From Sideroxydans lithotrophicus (GTDB taxonomy: Bacteria > Pseudomonadota > Gammaproteobacteria > Burkholderiales > Sulfuriferulaceae): a stretch of 14,389 nucleotides of DNA. Shown here in pieces: positions 1 to 6,812 of the stretch. The stretch spans positions 1 through 14,389 of the forward strand of contig DZDB01000041.1 in the NCBI GenBank assembly GCA_022736605.1, in the 5' to 3' direction. The position numbers and the translations under genes were made by a program. Within the stretch, counting starts at the first letter, position 1. Every line of letters starts with the position of its first letter. The notes below the pieces were generated by a model. That model was given only the letters and a program-made list of their open reading frames with translations, searched no databases and was not told the DNA's origin.

Positions 1-952
1 GGCGCCAGGATTCCAGCGCGTTCAGCAGGGTGTCTTTGCTGCTGTTCACATTGCTGGGCAGGGTCCAGTCAATATGCTGGGTAATCACCACTGGTGTTAT
101 GCCCGCCATGAGGTATTTCCCGAGTTCACTCAAATCGCTGTTGGTCAGCACAACGCAGCCGTCACTGGCCTGCGGCGCGCGGCTGTAGGTGGTGCTGGGC
201 GTACCGTGTAACCAGATGCCGTGACCCAGCCGTCCCTCCTTTTGATCCCAGTCGTTGGGATAGTTGAGCGGGTAGACGGCGTCGCCATATAACGGGCCAA
301 TTTTTTTGCCGTCCTGCCGGGCGGTCACGTAATACACACCAAGCGGCGTGCGTTTATCGCCTTCGCGGGTTTTATCCGTGCCGTTTTTGCCGATGGTCAC
401 GTAAAAATCAGCCAGCCGTGTGAGCACGCCATTCTGATTGTGGAATACATACAAGCGGGATTTCGATGTGTCGACCACCACCGCAGTAGTCTGTCTGGTA
501 TCCAGTTGTAACAACTGGCGTGGCACCAGTTTGCTGTCGGGCGGTTGCAGATAGTTATTCAGACGCACGCGTGCTTCGGCGCGCAAACCGTCTAGCTGTG
601 AGGGCTCGGCATTGATGTTGCCCAGCGTCTGGATCGGCTGCGCGCGCGCCAGCAACAGGTCACCACGTACCAGTTGCGCCAGCTGAAAATCAGGATATTG
701 CCTGACCAGTTGATCGATATTTTTCAGTGCCTGATCGAGATGGTCGTAGCGGACCGATAGCAATACCTGATTGAGCATGGCTTCTGGATGGTTCCGCTGT
801 GGCGTGAATGCCTGGCTGATGCTGCCGTTATTGAGCGAAAACGGTACATTCGCCATCGCCAGCAGCTCTTGTGTTTGCGCGGTCGTTGCGACACACAGCA
901 CGACCAGCAGCATGGCGGTAGAGAGCTTGACCATGATGCGGCGAAATAGCAT
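1..952 (-). CDS. L,D-transpeptidase (YkuD domain), C-terminus cut by window edge
   Basis: Partial gene of 317 codons, still open at base 1. Family role: periplasmic enzyme that forms 3-3 peptidoglycan cross-links or attaches proteins to peptidoglycan, using a catalytic cysteine. Seen: a hydrophobic signal-like N-terminus (about residues 8-26), a helical region (about 50-140), then a YkuD fold from about residue 155. The fold carries VTIGKNGTDKTREGDKRTPLG (around 185-205) and the active-site pattern H249-G ... S263-D-G-C266. Most relatives have S-[HN]-G-C, so Asp264 is a small variation. The ATG at 950-952 was chosen because TAAGG lies about 10 bases upstream; an in-frame ATG at 932-934 is possible but lacks a ribosome site and shortens the signal peptide. 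It starts 14 bases after the TPR gene stop, so the two are probably co-transcribed. Specificity within the LDT family cannot be read here. Confidence 0.88.
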   Translation of the reverse strand, partial: MLFRRIMVKLSTAMLLVVLCVATTAQTQELLAMANVPFSLNNGSISQAFTPQRNHPEAMLNQVLLSVRYDHLDQALKNIDQLVRQYPDFQLAQLVRGDLLLARAQPIQTLGNINAEPSQLDGLRAEARVRLNNYLQPPDSKLVPRQLLQLDTRQTTAVVVDTSKSRLYVFHNQNGVLTRLADFYVTIGKNGTDKTREGDKRTPLGVYYVTARQDGKKIGPLYGDAVYPLNYPNDWDQKEGRLGHGIWLHGTPSTTYSRAPQASDGCVVLTNSDLSELGKYLMAGITPVVITQHIDWTLPSNVNSSKDTLLNALESWR

Positions 953-966
953 GGTAACGATATGCC

Positions 967-2013
967 TTAGCGGTTGCGTTCTTCGATGATCTGCCAGCCG
1001 CTGCCGGATTTCACCAGTTCCAGCACTTTGTGCGTATTGGACGCCAGCCGGTCTGAACGGTAGCTTTGATAGAAGCTCGCTTGAGCGCGGTTGTTGCCCA
1101 GAGCCTTGATGTGGAGCTCGGATAATTTCACGCTGATTTTCTTGGGCGCGGTAATGCGCTCACGCCGATTGGATTCCCAGGACGCGCGCGATTCACCGTC
1201 GGGGGTTTTGAATTGGGGCGCGTAAGCTGCCAGATAGGCATCGGCGTCGCGACGAGACCAGGCGGCGGCCCAGTCCTCAACGGCGCTGGTTACTGCGGCA
1301 GTATCCGGGTTTTCAACTGGCTTGCTGGTTTCAACCGGTTTGGGTTTGGACGCAGCTTCCGGCTTGGTGATCGGTGCTTGTGTCGGCGTTGTCACTGCTG
1401 CGGCGATGACCGCAGGCTTGGCACTGACGGCTGCTTTGCTGCTTGCCGATATTCTGGCGTGATTGTCACCGGATTTCGCCAGCAGCGTGGGTTTACGGTT
1501 GCTGCTGAACAGCTCGCGGATCATGGACAGTTTGGTTTGTGCGGAAGTGTTGCGGGTATCGAGCTGTAGTGCCTTGTCATATGCGACCGACGCCATTTTA
1601 GCGTAGATGTCACCCAGATTTTCATGCGCCGTGGCGTAGCTCGGGTGGGTGCGGATGGCCATCTCCAGCGCGCTGCGCGCCTTGTCGTACTGGCCTTGTG
1701 CCGCGTAGAGCACGGCCAGGTTGTTGTAGGGTTCGGGCAGTTCCGGGAAGTCATCAGTCAATGCGGTGAATACCTTGATGGCTTCCGCGTTCTTGTTCTG
1801 CTCGGTCAGAATCAGTCCCTTGAGAAAACGTGCCTGCGCATCTTGTGGGTTTTGCGCGATGGCCGCATTGACGCGATCCAGCGCATTGGGTAGCTGACCC
1901 TGTTTGATCAGGCCATTGATTTCCTGAACTTCGGTGGCTGACACCGCCATGGCAGGCTGTGCCAGTGTTGCAAACAACGCCAGCAAAAGCAGGAAAAGAG
2001 GGGTCCGTTTCAT
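967..2013 (-). CDS. Secreted TPR protein with C-terminal NTF2/SnoaL-like (Cds6-type) domain
   Basis: 348 aa, probably periplasmic. Seen: signal peptide (residues 1-23, ending AQPAMA), tetratricopeptide repeats (about 27-160), a low-complexity Ala/Pro/Lys/Thr linker (about 180-240), and a C-terminal domain (about 240-348) with the AVEDWAAAWSRRDADAYLAAY opening of NTF2-like/SnoaL folds. That kind of domain is also found attached to some L,D-transpeptidases (Cds6-type, from memory). The last TPR (LGDIYAKMASVAYDKALQLD) is about five residues short between its helices. The frame is open upstream to an ATG at 2091, but the signal peptide begins at the ATG at 2011-2013, and a good promoter lies between the two, so the short start is preferred. 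Likely role, inferred: scaffold or partner for envelope enzymes, perhaps the L,D-transpeptidase encoded 14 bases downstream. No catalytic function is evident. Confidence 0.85.
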   Translation of the reverse strand: MKRTPLFLLLLALFATLAQPAMAVSATEVQEINGLIKQGQLPNALDRVNAAIAQNPQDAQARFLKGLILTEQNKNAEAIKVFTALTDDFPELPEPYNNLAVLYAAQGQYDKARSALEMAIRTHPSYATAHENLGDIYAKMASVAYDKALQLDTRNTSAQTKLSMIRELFSSNRKPTLLAKSGDNHARISASSKAAVSAKPAVIAAAVTTPTQAPITKPEAASKPKPVETSKPVENPDTAAVTSAVEDWAAAWSRRDADAYLAAYAPQFKTPDGESRASWESNRRERITAPKKISVKLSELHIKALGNNRAQASFYQSYRSDRLASNTHKVLELVKSGSGWQIIEERNR

Positions 2014-2051
2014 TATGATATACTCGGCCAGCCACGGTTTCAGGGAGGCTA

Positions 2052-2079
2052 ATTCTAGCAAGAACTCCCGTCGATTCAA
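2052..2079 (-). promoter_or_regulatory. Predicted sigma-70 promoter for the TPR/L,D-transpeptidase unit
   Basis: On the minus strand, TTGAAT (plus positions 2074-2079) and TAGAAT (2052-2057) are separated by 16 bases. They match the -35 and -10 consensus at 4/6 and 5/6 positions. Transcription would start near 2045, giving a leader of about 32 bases before the ATG at 2013. This would exclude the longer start at 2091. Predicted by eye only. Confidence 0.5.
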
Positions 2080-2111
2080 AATCTTCGCCACTTTCTTTCA
2101 CAATTTATATC

Positions 2112-3479
2112 ATGCTGACTGTTTACAATTCTCTTGGCCGCGAAAAGCAGGCTTTTGTTCCCATTACGCCCGGTCAGGTGCGCATGTATGTTTGCGGCAT
2201 GACGGTCTACGACTATTGCCATCTGGGGCACGCCCGGGTGCTGGTGGTGTTTGACATGGTGACGCGCTGGCTGCGTGCCAGTGGCTATCAAGTCGAGTAC
2301 GTGCGCAACGTGACCGATATCGACGACAAAATTATCAAGCGTGCTGCAGAAAACAATGAATCCATCGCGACGCTGACCACACGTTTTATAACGGCAATGA
2401 ACGAAGATGCTGAAGCGCTCGGTGTATTGCCGCCGACCCACGAACCGCGCGCCACCGATTTTGTGCCACCCATGGTGCAGATGATCGCCACGCTGATTGA
2501 ACGTGGTCTGGCGTATGCGGCGTCAAATGGTGATGTTTATTACGCAGTGCATGGTTTTCCCGGATACGGCAAATTGTCAGGTAAATCACTCGATGAATTG
2601 CGCGCCGGTGAGCGCGTGGAAGTTGATCAGCACAAGCGCGATCCGCTGGATTTTGTATTGTGGAAAGCTGCCAAGCCGGGTGAGCCGTCGTGGACTTCGC
2701 CGTGGGGCGCGGGGCGGCCGGGCTGGCATATCGAATGTTCGGCGATGGGGGAGCATTATTTCGGCGCGCATTTTGACCTGCACGGCGGTGGCCAGGATTT
2801 GCAGTTCCCGCATCACGAAAACGAAATCGCGCAGTCCGAAGGCGCACATCAGTGCACGTTTGTGAATTACTGGATGCACAACGGTTTTGTGCGCGTGGAC
2901 AACGAAAAAATGTCGAAATCGCTGGGCAATTTTTTCACCATCCGTGAAGTGCTCAAGCAATACGATGCAGAAACGCTGCGGTTTTTTATCCTGCGCGCAC
3001 ATTACCGCAGTCCGCTGAATTATTCCGACCAGCATCTGGACGACGCCCGACAGGCTTTGACGCGGCTCTATACGGCGTTGCGCGATTGTCCGGCTGAGGT
3101 TGTTGAGATCGATTGGGCACTGCCTGCGGCGCAACGTTTCAGGGCGGCAATGGACGACGATTTCAATACTGCCGAAGCGGTGGCGGTGTTGTTCGAGTTG
3201 GCAGGCGAGGTGAACAAGTCAGCATCGGCAGTGACGGCGGGCGTGCTCAAAGCGCTGGGCGGGGTGCTGGGGTTGCTGCAAAACGACCCGTCAACGCATT
3301 TGCAGACGCTGGTCGGCAGCGCTTACTCGTCAGCACAAATTGAACAGTTGATCGTCGATCGCGCCAATGCGCGCAAGGCAAAAAACTTTGCCGAAAGCGA
3401 TCGCATCCGGCAGGTCTTGCTCGACGCCGGTATCGTGCTGGAGGACGGTGCGCAGGGTACGCTTTGGCGCCGCCAATGA
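2112..3479 (+). CDS. cysS: Cysteine--tRNA ligase
   Basis: 455 aa, close to the usual ~460. Class I aminoacyl-tRNA synthetase that charges tRNA-Cys with cysteine using ATP, in the cytosol. Seen: N-terminal MLTVYNSLGREKQAF, the HIGH-type motif HLGH (residues 37-40), TDIDDKIIKRA (about 68-78), and KMSKS (266-270). The zinc ligands known from the E. coli enzyme are all present at the same numbers: Cys28, Cys209, His234 and Glu238. The start matches the family N-terminus exactly, yet no Shine-Dalgarno sequence precedes it (AATTTATATC before ATG), so initiation may depend on a very short or unstructured leader. A weak TTCAAA-18-CACAAT pair (2075-2104) would place transcription start almost at the ATG. 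It diverges from the TPR gene and ends 4 bases from the convergent SDR gene. Confidence 0.97.
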   Translation: MLTVYNSLGREKQAFVPITPGQVRMYVCGMTVYDYCHLGHARVLVVFDMVTRWLRASGYQVEYVRNVTDIDDKIIKRAAENNESIATLTTRFITAMNEDAEALGVLPPTHEPRATDFVPPMVQMIATLIERGLAYAASNGDVYYAVHGFPGYGKLSGKSLDELRAGERVEVDQHKRDPLDFVLWKAAKPGEPSWTSPWGAGRPGWHIECSAMGEHYFGAHFDLHGGGQDLQFPHHENEIAQSEGAHQCTFVNYWMHNGFVRVDNEKMSKSLGNFFTIREVLKQYDAETLRFFILRAHYRSPLNYSDQHLDDARQALTRLYTALRDCPAEVVEIDWALPAAQRFRAAMDDDFNTAEAVAVLFELAGEVNKSASAVTAGVLKALGGVLGLLQNDPSTHLQTLVGSAYSSAQIEQLIVDRANARKAKNFAESDRIRQVLLDAGIVLEDGAQGTLWRRQ

Positions 3480-3483
3480 GCTT

Positions 3484-4368
3484 TCATGCGCGCAGCATCG
3501 CCGCACTGCTGTGCAGCGGCTGCCAGCCCAGTTCGCGCCGTGCTTTGGTGCAATCCAGCGTCAGGCTGTGATCCACGCCTTCCATCCAGCCCGGTTCGCC
3601 GCCGATACCGGTTAAGCGCCAGGTCAGCGCGAGTGTCGTGCGTGCCAGGCGCGGTGATAGCGCGATTGTCCAGCGCCGACGCGTCTGTATCGCCTGTCTG
3701 AAACTGAAACTGTCCGGTGCCGCCAGGTTGTATGCGCCGCTGGCTGGCCGGGTCAGCGCCAGGTGAATCGCCGCGCACACGTCATCTTCATGCACGCATT
3801 GCAACAGCGGCTGTGGATCGGGCAGACGCACGTAAAACGGCTGGCGCAGCAGGTTTTTCAGCAGCGGCTGGGCGTGCTGGCCGAGGATGATGTGCGGGCG
3901 CAGGCGGATGATTTCAGGGTGATGGGTATCCAGCCAGTGTTCCAGTGCGGCCTTGTGTTCGCCGTATAAAAACCCCGCAATTGGCCGATAAGCGGCGGTT
4001 TCATTCAGCGCTACGCCGCTGCCATACACCGCTGCACTGGACAGGTGAATCTGGCGTGCCACGTTCAATTGTGCTGCCGTGTCAAACAGGCGCTGGCTGG
4101 CGTCGAGATTGATTTCCTGCATCGCTGTTACCGGCGTTTTGCCGCGCAACACGACAAATGCCAGATGCACCAGCGCATCGCAGCCCGCTAGCAGCGGTGC
4201 TAAATCCGCGCGGCGCAAGTCGGCTTCTACGTGACGGTATTTGGGGTGGTTAAAGTGGGCGCGGGCACGGTCCAGACCGATGATGGCTGTAATCGTCGGG
4301 TCACCGCACAGGCGCGGCAACAAGGCGCGCGCCAGCTGGCTGGCGCTGCCGCTGATAAATATCCGCAT
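3484..4368 (-). CDS. Extended SDR, NAD-dependent epimerase/dehydratase family protein
   Basis: 294 aa. Seen: an N-terminal Rossmann start (MRIFISGSASQLARALLPRL), Asp-rich strand ends, a catalytic-type LSSAAVYG (109-116), and the YxxxK pair Tyr135/Lys139 in LYGEHKAALEHWL. A C-terminal LGWQPLHSS is typical of extended SDRs that act on nucleotide sugars or similar substrates. The nucleotide-binding glycine motif is degenerate: where relatives have GxxGxxG this protein has G7-SAS-QLA, so the second and third glycines are missing. The substrate is unknown. The ATG at 4366-4368 is chosen because it begins the Rossmann strand and overlaps the stop of the luciferase-like gene by one base (TGATG), implying translational coupling. 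The longer frame to 4461 lies inside that gene. It is convergent with cysS. Confidence 0.85.
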   Translation of the reverse strand: MRIFISGSASQLARALLPRLCGDPTITAIIGLDRARAHFNHPKYRHVEADLRRADLAPLLAGCDALVHLAFVVLRGKTPVTAMQEINLDASQRLFDTAAQLNVARQIHLSSAAVYGSGVALNETAAYRPIAGFLYGEHKAALEHWLDTHHPEIIRLRPHIILGQHAQPLLKNLLRQPFYVRLPDPQPLLQCVHEDDVCAAIHLALTRPASGAYNLAAPDSFSFRQAIQTRRRWTIALSPRLARTTLALTWRLTGIGGEPGWMEGVDHSLTLDCTKARRELGWQPLHSSAAMLRA

Positions 4369-5417
4369 CAGGCAGCGAACGCAGGCATGACGTCTTCGGC
4401 AATGCAGCGCATTGATTCCTGAATCAACGCGGTGTCGAGCGCGCCCGCGCCGACCGCGCACAGCAGGTTGGTGACGCCTGCCTCACGGTATTTTTGCAAC
4501 TTCTCGATGCATTCAGCCGGGCTGCCAACCACCGCCATGCCGAAGGTTTCCAGCAGCGTCAGGTTAATCCCCAGCTTCATCAAGTTGCGGAACCGACCCA
4601 GATCGCGAAAATGCTCATAACTCGGGTAGAGTTTTTCCAGCACCGGCAGCGTGGTGGCGAACAGCTCGTGATAAAACCACTCCAGCGCGGGCTTGGCCAG
4701 CTGGCGCGCGCGTTTGCCGTCCGGCAGGCAGAAAATGCCGACCGTCATGCCGGCACGCGGCGCGCCTGGCGCAGGCCAGGCTGCGCGGTAATTGGCGATG
4801 TCGTGCTTGATCATCATCCACGGTTTGAACGGTCCGGCCAGCATGCCAAGTTGCTGCTGAGCCGCCCAAATGAAGGTATCGGGGCTGACGGCGGCGGTCC
4901 ACAGGGGCGGCGGACTTTGCAGCGGATGCGGCACAATATCGAGTTGATCGAGCTGGAAATGCTGGCCCTGAAAATTTACTGGGCGACGCTCGAACGACTG
5001 CTGCAAGATCGCCAGCGATTCAGCGGTGAGGCTGCGGCTGTCGGCCATGTCGGCACCGAAGGTGCGGTATTCCTGCGGCGAAAAACCGCGTCCGATACCG
5101 ATTTCCAGTCGGCCCTGGGTGAGAATGTCCAGTGTCGCCATACGCTCGGCGACGTGTACCGGGTGGTGATATGGCAACGGCACCACGCTCAGGCCGAGGC
5201 GGATTTTCTGCGTGCGCTGGCTGGCTGCGGCCAGGACCAGATCGGGTTTCGATGCATGCGAATAGCCACGCATGAAGTGATGTTCCACCAGCCAGGCACA
5301 GCCAAACCCCAATTGATCCGCCAAGGTAATTTCGGCTAGTGTGGCGGCATACGCCTGCGCTTCGCTGCGCGGCAGGTGCGGGGGCTGGGAGATTTCGTAA
5401 AACAGGTCGAATTGCAT
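4368..5417 (-). CDS. LLM class flavin-dependent oxidoreductase (luciferase-like monooxygenase)
   Basis: 349 aa, normal length for the bacterial luciferase-like TIM-barrel family, which uses reduced FMN/F420-type cofactors to oxidise small organic substrates. Seen: MQFDLFYEISQP at the first strand, WLVEHHFMRGYSHASKPDLV (residues ~43-62), RTQKIRLGLSVVPLPYHHPV, and the conserved segment LTQGRLEIGIGRGFSPQEY with its Gly/Arg phosphate-binding pattern. The C-terminal part has the VVGSPAECIEKLQKYREAGV motif of this family. The cofactor type and substrate cannot be told from the sequence. The start at 5415-5417 matches the first barrel strand; upstream codons in the open frame look non-coding. No clear ribosome site. 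It is the first gene of a pair with the overlapping SDR and lies 41 bases from the divergent DUF72-like gene. Confidence 0.92.
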   Translation of the reverse strand: MQFDLFYEISQPPHLPRSEAQAYAATLAEITLADQLGFGCAWLVEHHFMRGYSHASKPDLVLAAASQRTQKIRLGLSVVPLPYHHPVHVAERMATLDILTQGRLEIGIGRGFSPQEYRTFGADMADSRSLTAESLAILQQSFERRPVNFQGQHFQLDQLDIVPHPLQSPPPLWTAAVSPDTFIWAAQQQLGMLAGPFKPWMMIKHDIANYRAAWPAPGAPRAGMTVGIFCLPDGKRARQLAKPALEWFYHELFATTLPVLEKLYPSYEHFRDLGRFRNLMKLGINLTLLETFGMAVVGSPAECIEKLQKYREAGVTNLLCAVGAGALDTALIQESMRCIAEDVMPAFAA

Positions 5418-5440
5418 GGCCGGGGGTGCGCAGGTGGGGC

Positions 5441-5449
5441 TGATATAAT
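5441..5449 (+). promoter_or_regulatory. Perfect extended -10 element (TGATATAAT) in front of the DUF72-like gene
   Basis: TGN followed by the exact TATAAT consensus (TATAAT at 5444-5449). No -35 hexamer is visible at normal spacing, as expected for extended -10 promoters. Transcription would start near 5456, only about 3-6 bases before the ATG codons at 5459 and 5462. On the other strand a weak TTGGTA/CATTAT pair (plus 5469-5474 and 5445-5450) would place a divergent promoter for the luciferase-like gene over the same bases. Confidence 0.5.
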
Positions 5450-5458
5450 GCCAGCAAC

Positions 5459-5944
5459 ATGATGCAAATACCAAACTCCCTCTGCGCCGTTGGTGCGCAC
5501 GGCTGGGATCACGCCGATTGGGTCGGCGCTTTCTATCCGGATGACATGCCCGCAGCGTGGCGCCTGGGCTATTACAGCCACACATTCACCTGTTGTTATC
5601 TGGATTATGCTGACTGGGCACAGCAGGACGAAGCCACGCTGGCGCAATGGGTAGAGGATACCTTGCCGCGTTTTCGACTGGTGCTGCAAGCGCCCGCTGT
5701 GGCATTGTCAGCGCAGGATACTGCGCGGCTGGCAATACTTGCGCCCCGTCTGGGGTTGCTCGTAGATGCGACCCAGCCATCCGCGCAGATACTATGGCTG
5801 GCCGATGAACCCGACTGGCGTCAGCTGGCCGCGCAGTTGCAGGCACGTGCAGCGCAAGGCTTGACCAGCTATGTGTTGAGCCGTGAATCACGATTAAGCC
5901 CGCTACAGCAGGCGGTCACGCTGCTTGACGTGCTGGGTTATTGA
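5459..5944 (+). CDS. Short DUF72/YecE-like protein of unknown function
   Basis: 161 aa. The N-terminal third resembles DUF72 (YecE) proteins: VGAHGWDHADWVGAFYPDDM (residues ~11-30) followed by a WRLGYYSHTF segment corresponds to the family's GxxGWxYxxWxGxFYPxxL...YYAxxF pattern. The remainder is Ala/Leu/Gln-rich and does not obviously keep the later DUF72 motifs, and the protein is clearly shorter than the usual ~240 residues or more. It may be a reduced or diverged member rather than a broken gene, since the frame is intact. DUF72 has no firmly established biochemical role. Two ATGs in tandem (5459, 5462) can start it; no Shine-Dalgarno is present, and the extended -10 just upstream predicts a nearly leaderless mRNA. 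It sits 49 bases before mlaF on the same strand. Confidence 0.7.
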   Translation: MMQIPNSLCAVGAHGWDHADWVGAFYPDDMPAAWRLGYYSHTFTCCYLDYADWAQQDEATLAQWVEDTLPRFRLVLQAPAVALSAQDTARLAILAPRLGLLVDATQPSAQILWLADEPDWRQLAAQLQARAAQGLTSYVLSRESRLSPLQQAVTLLDVLGY

Positions 5945-5974
5945 TTGTCGCGGACGTATCAAAAGATATAGAAT
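5945..5974 (+). promoter_or_regulatory. Possible sigma-70 promoter for the mla operon
   Basis: TTGTCG (5945-5950, 4/6 match) and TAGAAT (5969-5974, 5/6 match) with an 18-base spacer, immediately after the DUF72-like stop codon. The predicted start is near 5981, leaving a 13-22 base leader before the two candidate GTG codons. A short dyad AGAAT-CAA-ATTCT (5970-5982) overlaps the -10. Weak by-eye prediction; read-through from the upstream gene is also possible as no terminator is seen. Confidence 0.35.
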
Positions 5975-5993
5975 CAAATTCTTATTTTCTTAA

Positions 5994-6812
5994 GTGCCCA
6001 CAGTGTCCAACGATAATCTTGTTGAAATTCGCGACCTGTCTTTTGCCTACGGTAACCGCCCCATCCTGAAAGGTATCAATCTGACCGCGCCACGTGGCAA
6101 GGTGATTGCCATCATGGGCGGGTCGGGTTCCGGCAAGACCACGCTGCTGCGCCTGATTGGCGGACAGTTGCGCCCCGATGCCGGGACGGTGCGGGTTGAC
6201 GGGCAGCAGGTTGACCAGCTCAATACCCGCGAGCTGTACGCGCTGCGACGCAAAATGGGCATGCTGTTCCAGTTTGGCGCGCTGTTTACCGATCTGTCGG
6301 TGTTCGACAACGTGGCGTTTCAGATGCGTGAGCATACTGATTTGCCAGAGGCGCTGATTCACGATCTGGTGCTGATGAAGTTGCAGGCGGTTGGCCTGCG
6401 CGGTGCCAGCCAGTTGATGCCGGCTGAGCTGTCGGGCGGTATGGCGCGGCGTGTGGCGCTGGCGCGCGCGGTGGCGCTCGACCCGATGCTGATTATGTAC
6501 GATGAGCCGTTTACCGGCCTGGATCCGATTTCACTCGGCGTGATCGGCAATCTGATCCGGCGCATGACCGATACGCTGGGCTTGACGTCGATTATCGTGA
6601 CGCACGACATTCAGGAGTCGCTCAAAATCGTTGACTATGTGTATTTTGTATCCAATGGCGTGATTGAAGCCGAGGGCACGCCTGCGGAAATTCTGGCTTC
6701 TCCCGCGCCGTTTGTGCACCAGTTCATCCATGGCGAAGAAGACGGCCCGGTGCCGTTTCATTACCCGGCGGCGGATTATGCACGCGACCTTGGTTTGGAT
6801 CGGCGGACATGA
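5994..6812 (+). CDS. mlaF: Phospholipid ABC transporter ATP-binding protein MlaF
   Basis: 272 aa. Cytoplasmic ATPase of the MlaFEDB complex, which moves phospholipids between the inner membrane and the periplasmic carrier MlaC to keep the outer membrane asymmetric. Seen: Walker A GSGSGKTT (43-50), Q-loop Gln93, signature LSGGM (146-150), Walker B LIMYDE (166-171), and H-loop His204. The MlaF hallmarks LFQFGALFTDLSVFDNVAF and, near the C-terminus, DGPVPFHYPAADYARDL are present; the latter tail is the part that contacts the neighbouring ATPase/MlaB in E. coli. Start: GTG at 5994 directly follows an in-frame TAA; a second GTG at 6003 gives an N-terminus more like homologues and has a weak TAAG 8 bases upstream. 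Both are non-ATG. It overlaps mlaE by four bases. Confidence 0.95.
   Translation: MPTVSNDNLVEIRDLSFAYGNRPILKGINLTAPRGKVIAIMGGSGSGKTTLLRLIGGQLRPDAGTVRVDGQQVDQLNTRELYALRRKMGMLFQFGALFTDLSVFDNVAFQMREHTDLPEALIHDLVLMKLQAVGLRGASQLMPAELSGGMARRVALARAVALDPMLIMYDEPFTGLDPISLGVIGNLIRRMTDTLGLTSIIVTHDIQESLKIVDYVYFVSNGVIEAEGTPAEILASPAPFVHQFIHGEEDGPVPFHYPAADYARDLGLDRRT

Noticed and set aside
967..2091. Longer start of the TPR gene at 2091
   Set aside because: It would add 26 residues ahead of a clear signal peptide and would begin upstream of the best predicted promoter.
3477..3520. Shared bidirectional terminator between cysS and the SDR gene
   Set aside because: Only 4 bases separate the stops and no GC-rich stem with a T-run is visible nearby.
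4494..5339. Plus-strand open frame of 281 codons opposite the luciferase-like gene
   Set aside because: Shadow of a clear LLM-family gene; composition is Gln/Arg/His-rich with no motif or ribosome site.
5975..5993. Possible intrinsic terminator after the DUF72-like gene (AGAAT/ATTCT stem followed by TATTTTCTT)
   Set aside because: The stem has only five pairs, is AT-rich and would be unstable; it overlaps the putative mla -10 box instead.
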